Source: Bradyrhizobium sp. LTSP885
Lineage (GTDB): Bacteria; Pseudomonadota; Alphaproteobacteria; Rhizobiales; Xanthobacteraceae
DNA: 64,000 nt
Assembly (NCBI RefSeq): GCF_000938305.1
Contig: NZ_JYMT01000043.1
Location: forward strand, 330,749-394,748
Reading direction: 5' to 3'
Shown: positions 25,701 through 33,551 of the stretch, piece after piece
Layout: the number at the start of each line of letters is the position of its first letter
Numbering within the stretch: position 1 is the first letter of the stretch
Translations under genes and position numbers: made by a program
Notes under the pieces: model-generated
What the model saw: the letters and a program-made list of their open reading frames with translations, nothing else
Database searches by the model: none
Told to the model about the DNA's origin: nothing

Positions 25701-25867
25701 TCGGCACGTCAGTGACGGGCGGCATGATCGCTGTTGTGATTTTGGCGCTGCTGCTGGTCCCGGTGTTCTTCGTCAGCGTCCAGCGCGTGCTGGCGGGGGA
25801 TCGAGAGAAGGTGACGGAAAGGGTTGAAGCGTATGGTCCGCCGGCGCCGGCAGGGTCCGGTCACTGA
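22712..25867 (+). CDS. RND-family multidrug efflux pump (HAE1/AcrB type)
   Basis: 1051 aa, typical for HAE1 pumps. N-terminal FFIDRPIFAWVVALFICLIGAISL is the conserved first helix. GILVDDAIVVVENVERIMAEEG in TM4 holds the paired Asp of the proton relay. FPGSVGIIYRQFSVTMVAAI and the second-half repeat PLGILGAVVAATTRGLSNDVYF are also diagnostic. It pairs with the adaptor lipoprotein to export hydrophobic compounds using the proton gradient. No adjacent regulator is seen. Confidence 0.95.
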   Translation: MPGFFIDRPIFAWVVALFICLIGAISLPLLAIAQYPIIAPPSISISTSYPGASPENLYNSVTRLIEEELNGAANILNFESTSDSLGQVEIIANFKPGTDTGSASVEVQNRLKRVEARLPRAVIQQGILVEEASSAVLQIITLNSTDGSLDEVGLGDFMIRNVLGEVRRIPGVGRATLYSTERSLRIWIDPAKLVGYGLSADDVNKAITAQNAQVASGSIGAQPSTDTQKISAQVLLKGQLSSPDEFGAIILRANADGSTVRLRDVARIEVGGLSYQFNTRLDGKPTAGLSVLLSPKGNALATASAVEAKMKELSRFFPANISYEIPYNITPVVEASIKKVLMTLVEAVVLVFIVMFLFLQNIRYTIIPTIVVPVALLGTCAMLMIAGFSINMLTMFGMVLAVGILVDDAIVVVENVERIMAEEGLSPKEATKKAMSQITSAIIGITLVLMAVFVPMAFFPGSVGIIYRQFSVTMVAAIAFSALLALSLTPALCATLLKPVEKGHGHARKGVFGWFNRVLDTSRTGYTRTVQGSLKRTGRLMLIYAVLLIGVGWGFVRLPGGFLPVDDQGFITTDVQTPSESSYARTEAAVEKVEKYLRERDGIDNVTFLTGFSFLGQGMNTAQAFITLKDWSERGPQDSAAAIVTDINRELSSIRDAKISALQPPPIDNLGNSSGFSFRLQDRGQKGYPALIAASDRLIAEANASPKLQKVYVEGLPPAPQVNLMIDREKAGAFGVTFEDINNTISTNLGSNYINDFPNRGRMQRVIVQADKTSRMNADDILNYNVKNSRGQLVPFSAFATIEWSKGPTQIAGFNYYPAVRISGEAKPGFTSGDAIAEMERLADKLPRGFGYEWTGQSLQEKLSGSQAPFLLALSVLVVFLLLAALYESWTIPLAVLLTIPLGILGAVVAATTRGLSNDVYFTVGLITIIGLAAKDAILIIEFAKDLRAQGKPLVEATVEACSLRFRPILMTGLAFVCGVLPMAIATGAGGASQQALGTSVTGGMIAVVILALLLVPVFFVSVQRVLAGDREKVTERVEAYGPPAPAGSGH

Positions 25868-25999
25868 TGCTCGAGGTCGGTGCTGATCAAATCAGAGCTT
25901 AGCACCGCCTCCGGCTTGCTTTCGCAAGCTGACCAATCCAGATTGCATCTCTGGATTGAACGGGAAGCATGTGGGCAACCCGAAGATTGCGAGCGTGTG

Positions 26000-27136
26000 A
26001 TGCGTCCGACCGATATTGCGATCTCGAATTATCGCTCCATTCGGCGGCTCTTCATGCCCATTCAACCCTTATCCGTATTCGTTGGCGAAAACGGCGTTGG
26101 CAAATCCAATCTCTACAAGTCCTTGTCGCTGTTGCGCGACGCGGCGACAGGCCAGATCACGCGCACGATCGCCGACGAAGGCGGATTGAATTCCGTCTCC
26201 TGGTCCGGCATTCGCAAGCGCGGCGAGGATGGACGACTGCGATTGGCTGCCAGATTCGACCACATCCGATACTCCATCGAGCTCGGATTTCCCGGCCCGC
26301 TCGAGGCGGCATTTTCCGGCGAGCCGATGATCAAGTCGGAAACGATCGAGACGACCCACGGCAAGCGAAAAGTTCTGCTGATGGAGCGGACGAATTCACT
26401 CGTCAGCGTCCGCGGTGAGAGCGGCGCCTGGAGCAAGCACAAGGATGCGGTGCTGCCGTCGGAAACCGCGCTCGCCGGGTTTTCGGATGGCAAGGAATGC
26501 CCCGAAATCGATCTGATCAGGAACGCAATGCTCGGCTGGCGATTCTATCACGACTTCCGTACCGATCCGGCGTCGCCGATACGAAAGCCATGTCTCGCGA
26601 TCACGACGCCCTCGCTGGGTGCCGATGGCCACGATCTGGCTGCCGTCCTGGCCACACTCTACGCTATCAGGCAGGATACCACCGATCTGCAGGATGCGAT
26701 CGAGGACGCATTCCCGGGCGCCGAACTCCGGGCATGGGAGGAAAATGGGCGGTGTGAATTTGGGTTGCAGCTGGAGGATATGCCGCGTCCGTTCAAGGCC
26801 CATGAACTATCCGATGGGACGCTCAAATACATCTGCCTGCTCGCCGTGTTCATGGGCTATCGGCTGCCGTCGTTCATCGCGCTGAACGAACCGGAGACCA
26901 GCCTGCATCCATCGCTGTTGGCGCCGTTGGCCCGCCTGATCGCCAAGGCGTCACGCCGCGCCGACATCTGGATTGTCACCCATTCGGAGCCCCTGATGGA
27001 GGCGCTGCGCGGCGAGAGCTCGGTCCCGCCTCGCCGGGTGATCAAGGCAAAAGGCGCCACGGCCATCGAGGGCCTGATGCTCAGCGGCGAATTTCGCGAT
27101 GAGGAAAACGACGATGGTGAGGATGACGAGGCTTAG
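26000..27136 (+). CDS. AAA-family ATPase, RecF/OLD-like
   Basis: 378 aa from the ATG at 26000. N-terminal ISNYRSIRR and Walker A GENGVGKSN (about residues 29-37) are typical of RecF/OLD-like ABC ATPases. The signature ELSDGTLKYICLLA is followed by a Walker B region reading FIALNEPETSLHPS, with Asn instead of the usual Asp, then the His switch VTHSE. It is not followed by a TOPRIM or HNH nuclease gene, so it is not an evident OLD/Gabija-like pair. The C-terminus is very acidic (EENDDGEDDEA). Function unknown. Confidence 0.85.
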   Translation: MRPTDIAISNYRSIRRLFMPIQPLSVFVGENGVGKSNLYKSLSLLRDAATGQITRTIADEGGLNSVSWSGIRKRGEDGRLRLAARFDHIRYSIELGFPGPLEAAFSGEPMIKSETIETTHGKRKVLLMERTNSLVSVRGESGAWSKHKDAVLPSETALAGFSDGKECPEIDLIRNAMLGWRFYHDFRTDPASPIRKPCLAITTPSLGADGHDLAAVLATLYAIRQDTTDLQDAIEDAFPGAELRAWEENGRCEFGLQLEDMPRPFKAHELSDGTLKYICLLAVFMGYRLPSFIALNEPETSLHPSLLAPLARLIAKASRRADIWIVTHSEPLMEALRGESSVPPRRVIKAKGATAIEGLMLSGEFRDEENDDGEDDEA

Positions 27137-27150
27137 ATGGAGCCGTCGTA

Positions 27151-27945
27151 TTACTGCCCCAGCGGCTTCAGCACCTTGATCAGTTCGCCATGCACGAACT
27201 CATTCCCGCACACCACGTGCCCGGTTTGCAGCGGGTCGTCGCTGCCCTGGATGCCGGAGACGGTGCCGCCGGCTTCGCGTACCATGATCTGGCCGGCTGC
27301 GATGTCCCAGGAATTGAGATTGCGCTCCCAGTAGCCGTCGAGGCGGCCGGCGGCGACGAAGGCGAGGTCGAGCGAGGCGGCGCCGAAACGGCGGAAGCCC
27401 GCGACCTTGGTCTGCAGCGCGGCCATCTCCTGCTGCGCCAGCGCGTGGTCGCCGCGGCCGATATGCGGCAGGCCGCAGGCGATCACGCATTCGTCGAGCC
27501 TGCGGCGGCCGGCGACACGCAGCCGCTGGTCGTTGAGGAACGCACCCTTGCCGCGTTCGGCGATATAGAGCTCGTCATTGGCCGGATTGTAGATCACGCC
27601 CGCGATCACCGTGTCTTCGCGCTTGAGCCCGATCGAGATCGCGAATTGCGGGATACCGTGCAGGAAGTTGGTGGTGCCGTCGAGCGGATCGACGATCCAG
27701 GTGTGGCTCTTGTCCGCGCCCTCGCGCTTGCCACCTTCCTCACCGAGGAAGCCGTAGCCGGGCCGCGCCTTGTCGAGGTCGGTGTAGAGCATTTCCTCGG
27801 CGCGCTTGTCGGCGAGCGAGACGAAATTCGCCGGCCCTTTCAGCGACACCTGGAGATGCTCGATCTCGCCGAGATCGCGCTTGAGGCTGCGGCCGGCGCG
27901 TCGCGCGGCCTTGACCATGACATTGATGACGGCGGAATAGAGCAT
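27151..27945 (-). CDS. Inositol-monophosphatase-family protein (SuhB-like)
   Basis: 264 aa. The metal site is complete: GEEGG (E69, E70), D86-P-L-D89-G-T-T-N-F, and W213-D-I-A-A-G. These bind two or three Mg ions for hydrolysis of inositol phosphates or related sugar phosphates; many bacterial members also act on fructose-1,6-bisphosphate or PAP. The position at the end of a glycolysis/Calvin-type gene series makes a sugar-bisphosphatase role worth considering, though this is inference. Confidence 0.9.
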   Translation of the reverse strand: MLYSAVINVMVKAARRAGRSLKRDLGEIEHLQVSLKGPANFVSLADKRAEEMLYTDLDKARPGYGFLGEEGGKREGADKSHTWIVDPLDGTTNFLHGIPQFAISIGLKREDTVIAGVIYNPANDELYIAERGKGAFLNDQRLRVAGRRRLDECVIACGLPHIGRGDHALAQQEMAALQTKVAGFRRFGAASLDLAFVAAGRLDGYWERNLNSWDIAAGQIMVREAGGTVSGIQGSDDPLQTGHVVCGNEFVHGELIKVLKPLGQ

Positions 27946-28034
27946 GATGGAGGAGCTTGCGGGGTCAGAGGAACGGCCTGCGGCGCCGGTAAGTTCGGAC
28001 TGGGTTGCCCTCTGGACGTGGCGCCGTCAAGGCG

Positions 28035-29123
28035 TCATTTGACGTTGTTTCCGATCCATTTCCGGGCGGCTTCCTCGCCCTTGGCGCGATCTTCGGGGCT
28101 CATGTTGGCGAGCGTCTCGTCGAGCGCGGGATCGCCCTTGCCGGCGGTCTTGGCCACTGTGTGCCATTTCAGCGCCTCGACCTTGTCCTGCGGCGTGCCC
28201 TGGCCGGTCGCCAGCACGAAGGCGAGCCGGTTCTGCGCGATCGGTGAGTTCTGCCGGGCCGCCTTGCGCAGCAGGGCGACCGCCGCCGGCGGGTTGCGCG
28301 GCGTGCCGGTGCCGTTGAACAGCGCGATGGCATATTCGACCTCGGCGTCGACATTGTCGGCGAGCGAGGCGGCCTGCAGCAGCCGCACCGACTTATCGAG
28401 GTCCTTCGGCACGCCGGTGCCTTCCTTGTAGAAGGTCGCGAGCGCGTATTGCGCTTCGGGGTTGCCGGCGTCGGCGGCCATGCGCAAGAGCTCCGCCGAG
28501 CGTTTCACGTCCTGCGGCAGGGTCTGGCCGTCGAGATAGAGCAGCGCGAGATTATAGGCCGCCTTGGGCTCGCCGAGCTTGACCGCCGATGCCAGCAGCT
28601 TGACCGCGCCGTCCTTGTTCACCGGGCCGCCGCGGCCCGCGATCTTCATCATGGCGAGCGCGAACATCGCCTCGCGATCGCCGGCGTCGCAGGCCTTCTG
28701 GTACCACTGATCGGCCTTGGCGTAGTCGCGCTTGACGCCGAGGCCGTTGGCGTAAAGCTCGCCCAGCATCGTCATCGATTTGGGATCGCCGTTGTACTGG
28801 ACGCGCGCGGTCGCGAGATCGAACGCGGTCTTGTACATGCCGCGCTGATAGGCGCCGTAGACCAGGTCGACGTTGGGATCGTCGAAGGCCTGCTTCAGGG
28901 ACGGCAAGGGGGCGGGCGTTGGCGTCGGCGTGGCCGCAGGCTTCGGCGCAGGCTTTTTGGCGACCGGGGAATGGACCTTCGGCTTGTCCTTGGGAACCTC
29001 CTTGGGGACTTCCTTCTTCGCAGGCGGTGTCTGGGCCGGCGGCGTGATCGACAGCTGCGCCATCGCACCGCCCGCCAGCATCGTGCAGCCGAGCGCAACC
29101 CCTATCGGACGCAGGCGCTTCAT
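28035..29123 (-). CDS. Sel1/TPR-repeat exported protein
   Basis: 362 aa. A signal peptide (MKRLRPIGVALGCTMLAGGAM, cleavage near AMA-Q) is followed by a Pro/Lys-rich linker (30-75). About six Sel1-type repeats then occupy 90-330 (for example ALGELYANGLGV-like MTMLGELYANGLGVKRD, ALAMMKIAGRGGPVNKD, ALATFYKEGTGVPKD). Sel1 proteins act as scaffolds for protein contacts. It starts 7 bp after the ThiE-like gene and is in the same operon. Confidence 0.85.
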   Translation of the reverse strand: MKRLRPIGVALGCTMLAGGAMAQLSITPPAQTPPAKKEVPKEVPKDKPKVHSPVAKKPAPKPAATPTPTPAPLPSLKQAFDDPNVDLVYGAYQRGMYKTAFDLATARVQYNGDPKSMTMLGELYANGLGVKRDYAKADQWYQKACDAGDREAMFALAMMKIAGRGGPVNKDGAVKLLASAVKLGEPKAAYNLALLYLDGQTLPQDVKRSAELLRMAADAGNPEAQYALATFYKEGTGVPKDLDKSVRLLQAASLADNVDAEVEYAIALFNGTGTPRNPPAAVALLRKAARQNSPIAQNRLAFVLATGQGTPQDKVEALKWHTVAKTAGKGDPALDETLANMSPEDRAKGEEAARKWIGNNVK

Positions 29124-29130
29124 TCCGGCG

Positions 29131-29802
29131 TCATCCCTCGGCCCTGGCCCTTGTGTTGGCGTGCGCTCGCGCGATGGCCTCGCCGATCTCGGTCAGCGCC
29201 GCCTTCGCGCCGCGCGGATCGGCCCAGACGACGTCACCGACCAGCACGAAATCCGCACCGGCTGCGGCGAACTCCTCGGCCTCCTCGCGCGAGACGGCAA
29301 AGCCGACGCAGGGCGGCTCGAACAATTCGTCCCACCATTGCAGCCGCTCGGCGATCGCCTCGACCGACGGCCGCTGCCCGCTGGCATCGGGCTCGCCGAA
29401 CAGCACGTAGTCGGCGCCGGCTTCACCCGCGGCCATCGAATCGTGGCGCGTCGCCAGCCCGCCGACGCCGACGATACGGTCGGGCTTCAGCGACGGCATC
29501 GCGTCTTCCATCGCAGCAATGCCGATCAGATGCGCGCCGTCGGCACCCGCGCGGGCCACCAGCTCGGCGTGGCCCTCGATCAAGACCGCAGCGCCGGCGT
29601 TCTGGATGATGGATACCAGCGCCTTGACGCGCGAGATCATGGTGCGCTGGTCGGTCTCGCGCAGCCGCACCAGCACCGCGGCGATATCGGCCGCGGCCAG
29701 CAGGCCGGGAAGGTCTGCCACAAGCTGCGCAGGCTCGTCGACTTCAGGCGTCGCGAGATAGAGGCGCGGGGCGGGGCGCGGCGGAACGGGTTTGGTGGCC
29801 AA
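29131..29802 (-). CDS. ThiE-like TIM-barrel protein, active site degenerate
   Basis: 223 aa with the length and order of thiamine-phosphate synthase. GADGAHL (87-93) matches the ThiE core GADGVHLGQ, and GADYVLFG (129-136) matches GADYV-G. Key residues differ: LREK reads L47-R-E-T, the ND Mg/pyrophosphate pair reads E-G (LIEGHAEL), and the GP-x4-T-x-TK loop reads GEPDASGQRP. TMP synthase activity is therefore doubtful. A TTG start follows the class I aldolase stop without a gap, so the two are cotranslated. No TPP riboswitch is present. Confidence 0.75.
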   Translation of the reverse strand: MATKPVPPRPAPRLYLATPEVDEPAQLVADLPGLLAAADIAAVLVRLRETDQRTMISRVKALVSIIQNAGAAVLIEGHAELVARAGADGAHLIGIAAMEDAMPSLKPDRIVGVGGLATRHDSMAAGEAGADYVLFGEPDASGQRPSVEAIAERLQWWDELFEPPCVGFAVSREEAEEFAAAGADFVLVGDVVWADPRGAKAALTEIGEAIARAHANTRARAEG

Positions 29803-30843
29803 CTATGCCGCCTGTTTTTCGAGGCCGGCGTCCCATTTGCCGGTGCTCGCCAGGCTGTTCATCCTGGCGCGATGCGAGAAGGCGCGCTGGCCCGCCGCGA
29901 CGTTGTCGGCCTTGCCGGACCACGCCTGCTGCGGCGCGGCCTGCAATGCGCGGCCGTAGGAGAAGGTCAGCGGCCAGGGCAAATTGCCGATCTTGTTCAT
30001 GGCGTCGAGATGCGCGGTCGCCTCCTCGTCGTTCTGGCCGCCCGAGAGGAAGGCGATGCCCGGCACCGCAGCCGGCACGCAGCTCTTGAGCAGGCGGACG
30101 GTCTTCTCGGCGACCTCCTGGACCGAGGCCTGCTTCGGGCATTTTTTGCCCGAGATCGCCATGTTCGGCTTCAGGATCATGCCCTCCAGCGCGACCCGCT
30201 GCACCCGCAATTCCTGGAAGGTGCGGTTCAGCAAGCGCTGCGTCACGTCGTAGCAGCGGTCGATGTCGTGATCGCCGTCCATCAGCACTTCCGGTTCGAC
30301 GATCGGCACGATCTGCGCGGCCTGGCACAGCGCCGCGTAGCGCGCCAGCGCGTGCGCATTGACGCGGATCGCGGTCATCGTCGGAACGCCGCGGCTACCC
30401 GCGCCGCCGCCGATATCGATCACCGCGCGCCATTTCGCGAAGCGCGCACCGCGCTCGTAATATTTCGCGAGGCGTTCGGCGAGCTTGTCGAGGCCAATGG
30501 TGACGAGTTCGCCCGGGCAGTTCGGCAGGGCTTGCGTGCCTTCATCGACCTTGATGCCGGGAATGGCGCCGGCCTGCTCGATCAATCTGACCAGTGGCGT
30601 GCCGTCCTTGGCATTCTGCCAGATCGTCTCGTCGTAGAGGATGACGCCGGAGATGAATTTGCTCATCGCCTCCTGCGAGCGGAGCAGCATCTCGCGATAG
30701 TCGCGGCGGCTGTCCTCGGTCGATTCGACCTTGATGGCGTCAAAACGCTTCTTGATGGTGCCCGAGGATTCGTCGGCGGCGAGCAGGCCCTTGCCCGGGG
30801 CGACCATGGCAAGCGCAACTTTGTTGAGGTCAGCGAGATTCAT
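29803..30843 (-). CDS. Fructose-bisphosphate aldolase, class I
   Basis: 346 aa. The Schiff-base lysine is K225 in EGMILKPNM. Other active-site residues are present: D24-E-S (AADESSGT), KWR at 137-139, and E183/E185 (PIVEPEV). It cleaves fructose-1,6-bisphosphate without metal. It is the first gene of a four-gene series with the ThiE-like, Sel1 and inositol-monophosphatase-family genes. A class II aldolase gene lies 246 bp upstream. Confidence 0.93.
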   Translation of the reverse strand: MNLADLNKVALAMVAPGKGLLAADESSGTIKKRFDAIKVESTEDSRRDYREMLLRSQEAMSKFISGVILYDETIWQNAKDGTPLVRLIEQAGAIPGIKVDEGTQALPNCPGELVTIGLDKLAERLAKYYERGARFAKWRAVIDIGGGAGSRGVPTMTAIRVNAHALARYAALCQAAQIVPIVEPEVLMDGDHDIDRCYDVTQRLLNRTFQELRVQRVALEGMILKPNMAISGKKCPKQASVQEVAEKTVRLLKSCVPAAVPGIAFLSGGQNDEEATAHLDAMNKIGNLPWPLTFSYGRALQAAPQQAWSGKADNVAAGQRAFSHRARMNSLASTGKWDAGLEKQAA

Positions 30844-30982
30844 CGGGGCGTCCTCCAGAGCAACTTGCCTTTGCGAGCCAAAATAGGCGGTTCTCGGGCA
30901 ATTGCCTAGAAAACGTTCGTCGCGGCCGGTTATTGCAGCGGCGGCAGGCTGCCGACCGAAACAGAACCGGTGTCCCGTCGCC

Positions 30983-31082
30983 CCAGAACTCCGTTCCGAT
31001 GGAGTCGGAACGGAGTTCTGGATTCTTGTTTTGACGCGTTTTCTTCACGCGAACCGGTACCCACTTCGCTTGAAAACGCTCT
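30983..31082. repeat. Intergenic repeat family A with terminal hairpin
   Basis: A perfect 17-bp hairpin (30983-30999 with 31005-31021, 5-nt loop) is joined to a segment ending ACTTCGCTTGAAAACGCT. The same element lies on the opposite strand at 40284-40384 and 53875-53976. It may also terminate the class II aldolase transcript. Confidence 0.8.
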
Positions 31083-31089
31083 CGCGATC

Positions 31090-32157
31090 TCAGGCGACCT
31101 TCGGATCGAGCTCGCCCTTGGCGTAGCGCTTGGCCATATCGGCGGTGGTCAGCACCTTCTTGATCTTGCTGGCCTGGCCTGCGGTGTTGAACTCCTGCAG
31201 ACGCTGCTTGCAGAGCTTGGTCATCGCCTCCATCGCCGGCTTCAGGTACTTGCGCGGATCGAACTCTTCCGGATTGTCGTGCAGGACCTTGCGGATCTGG
31301 CCGGTCATCGCCATCCGGTTATCAGTGTCGATGTTGATCTTGCGCACGCCGTTCTTGATGCCGCGCTGGATCTCGGTAACCGGCACGCCCCAGGTCGCTT
31401 TCATCTTGCCGCCATGGGCGTTGATGATCTCCTGCAGATCCTGCGGCACCGACGAGGAGCCGTGCATCACCAGATGCGTGTTTGGCAGCTTGCGGTGGAT
31501 CTCCTCGATCACCTTCATGGCGAGGATGTCGCCGTCGGGCTTGCGGGTGAACTTGTAGGCGCCGTGCGAGGTGCCCATCGCGATCGCCAGCGCGTCGACC
31601 TTGGTTTCCTGGACGAACTTCACGGCTTCATCGGGATTGGTGAGAAGCTGGTCATGCGACAGCTTGCCCTCGGCGCCGTGGCCGTCTTCCTTGTCGCCCA
31701 TGCCGGTCTCGAGCGAACCGAGCACGCCGAGCTCGCCTTCCACCGAGATGCCGCCGAGATGGGCCATGCCGGTCACGGTCCGGGTGACGCCGACATTGTA
31801 GTCCCAGTCACCGGGGGTCTTGCCATCGGCCTTCAGTGAGCCGTCCATCATGACCGAGGTGAAACCGGCCTGGATCGCCGTCATGCAGGTGGCGGGCTCA
31901 TTGCCATGGTCGAGATGCACGCAGACCGGAATCTGCGGATAGATCTCGGTGACGGCGTCCATCATGTGCTTGAGCATGACATCGTTGGCATAGGAGCGCG
32001 CGCCGCGCGAGGCCTGGATGATGACGGGGGCATCGACCTCGGAGGCTGCCGCCATGATCGCCAGCGCCTGCTCCATATTGTTGATGTTGAACGCCGGTAC
32101 GCCGTAGTCGTGCTCAGCCGCGTGGTCGAGCAGTTGCCGCAACGTAATACGAGCCAT
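31090..32157 (-). CDS. fba: Fructose-bisphosphate aldolase, class II
   Basis: 355 aa zinc-dependent aldolase of the Calvin-cycle subtype. HLDHG (81-85) supplies the catalytic Asp and a Zn-ligand His; VEGELG and HGSSSVP follow, with the phosphate-binding KINIDTDNRMA near residue 270. It catalyses reversible FBP cleavage in glycolysis/gluconeogenesis or the Calvin cycle. It follows tkt, gap and pgk on the same strand, 48 bp after the pgk stop. Confidence 0.95.
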   Translation of the reverse strand: MARITLRQLLDHAAEHDYGVPAFNINNMEQALAIMAAASEVDAPVIIQASRGARSYANDVMLKHMMDAVTEIYPQIPVCVHLDHGNEPATCMTAIQAGFTSVMMDGSLKADGKTPGDWDYNVGVTRTVTGMAHLGGISVEGELGVLGSLETGMGDKEDGHGAEGKLSHDQLLTNPDEAVKFVQETKVDALAIAMGTSHGAYKFTRKPDGDILAMKVIEEIHRKLPNTHLVMHGSSSVPQDLQEIINAHGGKMKATWGVPVTEIQRGIKNGVRKINIDTDNRMAMTGQIRKVLHDNPEEFDPRKYLKPAMEAMTKLCKQRLQEFNTAGQASKIKKVLTTADMAKRYAKGELDPKVA

Positions 32158-32205
32158 TCAATTTCTCCCTGTAGTTACAGCGCTTTCGCGCGTGATCCCG
32201 GTAGA

Positions 32206-33399
32206 TCAGCCCTTCTTCAGAACTTCGACGCCCGGCAGCGGCTTGCCTTCCATCCATTCAAGAAACGCGCCGCCCGCGGTCGAGACATAGGAAAAATCGC
32301 CGGCGACGCCCGCCTGGTTCAGCGCCGCGACGGTGTCGCCGCCGCCGGCGACCGAAATCAGCTTCTTCGCCTTGGTGCGCTCGGCGGCATGTTTGGCGGA
32401 CACCATGGTGCCGCGGTCGAATGGCGTCAGCTCGAAGGCGCCGAGCGGTCCGTTCCAGACCAGGGTGGCCGCATCGTCGATCGCGGAATGGATGCGTGCA
32501 ATCGACTGCGGGCCGACGTCGAGGATCATGCCGTCGGCCGGGATCGCATCCAGGCCATAGGCGTGCGAGGGGGCATTTGCGGCGAACTGGTTCGCGACCA
32601 CGGCATCCACGGGAAGGATGATGGCACAATTGGCCGCTTCGGCCTTTTCCATGATCCGCAATGCGGTCGGGGCAAGGTCCTTTTCGGCGAGCGACTTGCC
32701 GACGCCGATGCCCTGCGCGTGCAGGAAGGTGTTGGCCATGCCGCCGCCGATCACCAGTGCATCGACCTTGGTCACCAGGTTTTCCAGCAGGTCGATCTTG
32801 GTCGACACCTTGGCGCCACCGATGATCGCGATCACGGGCTTGGTCGGCGCATCCAGCGCCTTGCCGAGCGCGTCGAGCTCGGCCTGCATGGTGCGGCCGG
32901 CATAGGCCGGCAGCTTGTGGCCGAGGCCTTCGGTGGAGGCGTGCGCGCGATGCGCGGCCGAGAAGGCGTCGTTGACCCAGATATCGCCGAGCTTGGCGAG
33001 CTCCGCGACAAAACCAGAATCGTTCTTCTCTTCTTCCTTGTGGAAACGCGTGTTTTCCAGGCAGAGGATGTCGCCGTCCTTCATGGCGCCGACCGCCTTG
33101 GCCGCGACGTCGCCGATGCAGTCGTCGGCGAAGGCGACGGGCCGCTTGATCACCTTCGACAGCGCCTCGGCGACGGGTTTGAGCGACTCCTTGGGATCGC
33201 GTCCCTTTGGCCGGCCGAAATGGGCGAGCAGGATCACCTTGCCGCCCTTGTCGGAGATTTCGGTGATGGTCGGGGCGACGCGCTCAAGCCGCGTGGCGTC
33301 GGTGACGCGGCCATTGTCCATGGGGACGTTGAGGTCGACGCGCAACAGCACGCGCTTGCCCTTCACATCGACGTCGTCGAGGGTACGGAATTTGCTCAT
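32206..33399 (-). CDS. pgk: Phosphoglycerate kinase
   Basis: 397 aa. The N-terminal KRVLLRVDLNVPM is the family signature; RP-KGR (HFGRPKGR), HRAHAST and the C-terminal SVAGGGDTVAALN, which binds the nucleotide, are all present. It transfers phosphate between 1,3-bisphosphoglycerate and ADP. The start at 33399 is fixed by homology to the family N-terminus MSKFRTLDD; a longer reading upstream runs into the repeat. Confidence 0.96.
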   Translation of the reverse strand: MSKFRTLDDVDVKGKRVLLRVDLNVPMDNGRVTDATRLERVAPTITEISDKGGKVILLAHFGRPKGRDPKESLKPVAEALSKVIKRPVAFADDCIGDVAAKAVGAMKDGDILCLENTRFHKEEEKNDSGFVAELAKLGDIWVNDAFSAAHRAHASTEGLGHKLPAYAGRTMQAELDALGKALDAPTKPVIAIIGGAKVSTKIDLLENLVTKVDALVIGGGMANTFLHAQGIGVGKSLAEKDLAPTALRIMEKAEAANCAIILPVDAVVANQFAANAPSHAYGLDAIPADGMILDVGPQSIARIHSAIDDAATLVWNGPLGAFELTPFDRGTMVSAKHAAERTKAKKLISVAGGGDTVAALNQAGVAGDFSYVSTAGGAFLEWMEGKPLPGVEVLKKG

Positions 33400-33411
33400 G
33401 TGAGGTCTCTT

Positions 33412-33542
33412 GTCCCGGGCGCGGCGCAGCGCAAGGCGATGCGCTGCAGAACCGGGACCCATATCAGCACGGGTCCCGCGGTGGCATGGGTCCCGGCTCA
33501 GCAGTGCAGCGTCTCGACGCTGCACTGCTGAGCCGGGACACG
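33412..33542. repeat. GTCCCGG-type repeat containing a 24-bp perfect inverted repeat
   Basis: Between gap and pgk. The arms 33490-33513 and 33516-33539 are exact inverses with only 2 nt between, so it can form a cruciform or a very stable hairpin. Upstream GGGACCCAT / ATGGGTCCC segments belong to the same repeat. Confidence 0.85.
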
Positions 33543-33551
33543 AGACGTGAG

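Noticed and set aside
26000..27136. OLD/Gabija or Septu-type defence locus
   Set aside because: No TOPRIM domain in the ATPase and no helicase or HNH gene next to it.
29131..29802. TPP riboswitch for the ThiE-like gene
   Set aside because: The gene starts directly at the aldolase stop, so there is no leader.
28873..30909. 678-codon plus-strand frame
   Set aside because: Antisense to the Sel1, ThiE-like and class I aldolase genes; no protein-like features.
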